DNA from: Sediminibacterium sp.
Lineage (GTDB): Bacteria; Bacteroidota; Bacteroidia; Chitinophagales; Chitinophagaceae
DNA: 9,528 nt
Assembly: GCA_023263235.1 (NCBI GenBank)
Contig: JALQXE010000113.1
Location: 1 to 9,528 of the forward strand
Direction of reading: 5' to 3'
Part shown: piece after piece, positions 7,240 to 9,528 of the stretch
Position numbering within the stretch: position 1 is the first letter of the stretch
Layout: the number at the start of each line of letters is the position of its first letter
Notes under the pieces: generated by a model
Databases searched by the model: none
Seen by the model: only the letters and a program-made list of their open reading frames with translations
Told to the model about the DNA's origin: nothing
Position numbers and translations under genes: made by a program

Positions 7240-8193
7240 ATGCAGGTAATTGAACATTTAGCAAAAGCAAAAGACACGCTAGTATCCTTTGAAGTACTAC
7301 CCCCTTTAAAAGGAAAAACCATCTCGTACATTTACGAGCATTTAGATTCACTCATGGAGTTTAAACCCTCTTGGATTAATGTTACTTATCATCGTAGTGA
7401 AACTATTATTCGAACCAATGGAGCAGGTGTGGAGGAAAAAGTAGATGTGCGCAAACGACCAGGTACTGTAGGTATTTGTGCAGCTATCATGAATCATTAT
7501 AATGTAGATGCAGTTCCACATATAATTTGTGGCGGATTTTCAAAAAGGGAAACAGAAGATGCATTAATTGATTTGCAGTTTTTAGGTATTGATAATGTAT
7601 TGGTGTTAAGAGGAGATGCGGAAAAAGGACAAAAAACTTTTGTGCCAGAACATAATGGAAATAAGCAAGCCATTGAATTGTTACAACAAGTTGTAGGATT
7701 GAATAATGGCGACTATTTAGATAAAGATATTATTAATGGAAGTAAGACCAATTTTTGTATGGGAGTGGCGGGCTATCCAGAAAAACATTTTGAAGCCCCA
7801 AGTATGGAGTTTGACTTACAAAGAGCAAAAGATAAAGTAGATGCAGGAGCACAATATATTATGACGCAAATGTTTTTTGATAATAAAAAATATTTTGAAT
7901 ATGTAGATGCGTGCCGAAGCATTGGTATTAAAGTTCCCATTATACCAGGTTTAAAACCTATCACCAATAAAAAGCAATTGACTATTTTACCTAATATTTT
8001 TTATGTAGATATTCCTACTGACTTATCAACCGCAATGATGGCGGCTACTACTGATGAGGCTTGTGAACAAGTAGGAACAGAATGGTTGATACAGCAAAGT
8101 AAAGAGTTAAAAGCTGCTGGCGTACCTGTTTTACATTATTATACTTTGGGAAAACCAAAAGTGGTGAAGGATGTTGTAGCTGCTGTTTTTTAG
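7240..8193 (+). CDS. metF: 5,10-methylenetetrahydrofolate reductase MetF
   Basis: Flavin enzyme that reduces 5,10-methylene-THF to 5-methyl-THF, supplying the methyl group for methionine synthesis; cytoplasmic. The ATG at 7240 gives 317 residues. An in-frame TTG at 7231 would add three residues but lies inside the promoter -7 element, so it is rejected. Seen: SFEVLPPLKGK (16-26) with the catalytic Glu18, INVTYH (46-51), RPGTVGIC (73-80), LVLRGD with Asp126, the expected folate/flavin residue, GVAGYPEKH (175-183), DAGAQYIMTQMFFD (201-214) and IPGLKPI (235-241). All are standard for the family and the length is right. metH or other methionine genes do not adjoin it. It ends at a strong terminator at 8220-8247. 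I see no SAM or B12 riboswitch; the gap upstream is too short to hold one. Confidence 0.96.
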   Translation: MQVIEHLAKAKDTLVSFEVLPPLKGKTISYIYEHLDSLMEFKPSWINVTYHRSETIIRTNGAGVEEKVDVRKRPGTVGICAAIMNHYNVDAVPHIICGGFSKRETEDALIDLQFLGIDNVLVLRGDAEKGQKTFVPEHNGNKQAIELLQQVVGLNNGDYLDKDIINGSKTNFCMGVAGYPEKHFEAPSMEFDLQRAKDKVDAGAQYIMTQMFFDNKKYFEYVDACRSIGIKVPIIPGLKPITNKKQLTILPNIFYVDIPTDLSTAMMAATTDEACEQVGTEWLIQQSKELKAAGVPVLHYYTLGKPKVVKDVVAAVF

Positions 8194-8206
8194 TAGCACG
8201 GTGCTA
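8194..8206 (+). repeat. Small hairpin right after the metF stop codon
   Basis: TAGCAC and GTGCTA are exact reverse complements separated by one base, so the practical structure is a five-pair stem with a CGG loop. It begins directly after the metF TAG (8191-8193) and is followed by TTTAAATTATT, not a solid T run. It probably adds little to the stronger terminator 14 bases further on, though it could protect the mRNA 3' end. Confidence 0.4.
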
Positions 8207-8219
8207 TTTAAATTATTGG

Positions 8220-8247
8220 AAGAGCGTAATTAATTACGCTCTTTTTT
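8220..8247 (+). terminator. Rho-independent terminator of metF
   Basis: GAGCGTAATT (8222-8231) is followed at once by its exact reverse complement AATTACGCTC (8232-8241); two more A-T pairs extend the outer stem. A few central bases must form the loop. A run of T follows on the plus strand (8242-8247), the classic form for stopping metF transcription. On the minus strand the hairpin is followed only by TTCC, so it should not act there. Bases 8230 onward are also the last codons and the stop of the convergent gene. Confidence 0.85.
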
Positions 8248-9528
8248 ATTATTAGTATTCACCAAAAAATCATTGAACTGTTCAATACTTAAGTTTTTAG
8301 CAATAATTTTTTTATTGGCATCAAGTAAATAAAACGTAGGTGTTTTAAATACATCATACAATTGTCGAATTGTAGTGGGTTTTCCTTGTTGAATTTCTTT
8401 GTTTAAATCAGCTTCGGTTTGGTAAGCATTCAACCAGCCCTCTAATTTATTTTCTTTGATAAAATTTTTCCATGCAGTCAATTCTTTAAAATTGATATTG
8501 ACCGAAAGCACTTTTACATTTAACTTATTCCATATGGCTTTATAAAAAGAATCTACTCTTGGAATTTCAACTTTACAATGACTACAAGTAGGATCCCAAA
8601 AAGCAACAAAGGTGTAAGGAGAATTAATATCGTATAAAGATATTTTTTTGTCATTCACATCATTTAATATCAATGCTGGTGCAGCTAAGCCAAGTTGGTT
8701 GGCCATCATACTATAAGCGCGCTCAGTGATTGATTTTTTTGAAGCTTCGTTGAGTAATACAGTATCTCCTTTGGCAAAAAAGTTTTGATACAAATGCAAA
8801 AACACTTTGTCTTGCCCCATGAATTCAGGACTAATATATTTATTGGTAAACTTGAATAATAAAAAAGGGTAAATCTCTTTACCTGTTTTTGCAACAGTTA
8901 ACATGTATTGCACTTCTTCAATAATAGAGTCAGCGTCTCTTGCCACATAATTTTTAAAATACTCGTCCAACTTTGCTTCAAAAAAAGGTGTTCTGATTAA
9001 TCTATTATCATTGAAAACAACATTATCCCAATAATGATTTTTTACATAGTAAAATGGATACAAGCTATCTGCCTTTCCGTTAACAACCGGTATAGCTGGG
9101 GCTTCTGGGCGTTGCATCACATTCAACAAATAGCTCATCATTGAATTAGGATGTGCTTTCATGAAAGATGACCTTTGTTCTTTTAACTCCTTGTCTTTGG
9201 CAATATATTGTTCTTTATACTTCGCTGAATCGCTAGCTGTTGTTGCCGCTTTAAATTTATTTTCAATAGAAGATAATTCGGCACCAATCTTATTGACTGA
9301 AACAGAGTACTCCTTAAATAAATCATTTTCTTTAGAGCCAATAATTGAATAGTTGGCAATATTGTTGGTATCAGCAACAATTTTAAAGTTTTGTGCATCA
9401 TCCACTAAGAAGTCAAATAGAATAGAGTATTTGGGGTTTACTAAAAAGTAAATACCTGGTGTTAATTTTTGCGTTCCTTTAAAAACGCCTTCGCTATTCT
9501 GATTTAAAATACAAGAGTCTGCTAAAAC
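8230..9528 (-). CDS. Thioredoxin-fold protein with DUF4369/DUF5106-like N-terminal part (5' end missing)
   Basis: The frame stays open to the right edge, so the 432 residues seen lack the true N-terminus and any signal peptide; the GTG at 9405 is an internal codon. The first part (FKGTQKLTPGIYFLVNP and on through DDAQNFKIVADT) looks like a DUF4369 domain. A helical middle section with YWDNVVFNDNRLIRTPFF resembles DUF5106. The C-terminal third is a TlpA/redoxin-type thioredoxin fold: VAFWDPTCSHCKVEIP with the CxxC pair Cys315/Cys318 (window numbering; codons 8575-8586) and the cis-proline motif FKTPTFYLLD. Relatives in Bacteroidota are secreted, so a periplasmic thiol-disulfide role is likely, but partner proteins are unknown. 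Its last three codons and stop lie in the metF terminator hairpin, and it has no T-rich terminator of its own in view. Confidence 0.82.
   Translation of the reverse strand, partial: VLADSCILNQNSEGVFKGTQKLTPGIYFLVNPKYSILFDFLVDDAQNFKIVADTNNIANYSIIGSKENDLFKEYSVSVNKIGAELSSIENKFKAATTASDSAKYKEQYIAKDKELKEQRSSFMKAHPNSMMSYLLNVMQRPEAPAIPVVNGKADSLYPFYYVKNHYWDNVVFNDNRLIRTPFFEAKLDEYFKNYVARDADSIIEEVQYMLTVAKTGKEIYPFLLFKFTNKYISPEFMGQDKVFLHLYQNFFAKGDTVLLNEASKKSITERAYSMMANQLGLAAPALILNDVNDKKISLYDINSPYTFVAFWDPTCSHCKVEIPRVDSFYKAIWNKLNVKVLSVNINFKELTAWKNFIKENKLEGWLNAYQTEADLNKEIQQGKPTTIRQLYDVFKTPTFYLLDANKKIIAKNLSIEQFNDFLVNTNNKKERN

Noticed and set aside
7773..7967. 64-codon minus-strand frame inside metF
   Set aside because: Antisense to conserved MetF motifs; no sign of independent coding.
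8230..8260. The 8220-8247 hairpin as a two-way terminator
   Set aside because: On the minus strand the stem is followed by TTCCAATAA rather than a T run.
9183..9401. Overlapping frames in the thioredoxin-fold gene (9183-9401 minus, 9161-9352 plus, 8706-8894 minus)
   Set aside because: They are alternative frames of the long reading frame that carries the CxxC and cis-Pro motifs; none looks like a protein family.

Overview
The window looks like chromosomal DNA from a low-GC member of the Bacteroidota, most likely a Chitinophagales/Chitinophagaceae-type organism. The taxonomic call is an inference. It rests on the protein families present (DUF5690 membrane protein, GH3-family adenylating enzyme, thioredoxin-like protein with a DUF4369/DUF5106-type N-terminal part, short-lid adenylate kinase), on the absence of Shine-Dalgarno sequences before the starts, and on promoter -7 elements of the Bacteroidota type TAnnTTTG ahead of several genes.

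Layout, left to right. (1) The 3' part of a DUF5690 multi-pass membrane protein gene (+, cut by the left edge) converges on and overlaps msrB (-), a lipoprotein methionine sulfoxide reductase B. (2) Divergent from msrB is adk (+, adenylate kinase), followed by a secreted Cys-type sulfatase (+). (3) The sulfatase converges on and overlaps fabG (-, 3-oxoacyl-ACP reductase). (4) Upstream of fabG on the same strand are a GH3-family acyl-adenylating enzyme (-) and then lptB (-, ATPase of the LPS transporter); the last two are close enough to share a transcript. (5) lptB diverges from metF (+, methylenetetrahydrofolate reductase) across a 78-bp gap with a -7 element on each strand. (6) metF ends at a strong terminator whose hairpin includes the last codons of a convergent thioredoxin-fold protein gene (-, cut by the right edge).

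The genes are mostly unlinked housekeeping functions: nucleotide balance (Adk), fatty acid elongation (FabG), LPS export (LptB), one-carbon metabolism (MetF) and envelope oxidative repair or redox (MsrB, thioredoxin-like protein). The sulfatase is the one clearly accessory gene and has no sulfatase-maturating enzyme or SusC/D partner in view. FabG and LptB both serve outer-membrane lipid and LPS building, but nothing shows that they are functionally coupled to the GH3 enzyme.

I see no tRNA, rRNA, CRISPR array, insertion sequence, prophage or defence module, and no gap without a gene is longer than about 100 bases. I did not find an undescribed multi-gene system. The points most worth a second look are the GH3 enzyme next to lptB, the tight convergent ends (including a catalytic Cys codon inside a gene overlap), a strong hairpin abutting the active-site codon of the sulfatase, and the compact lptB/metF divergent promoter with a nearly leaderless metF.
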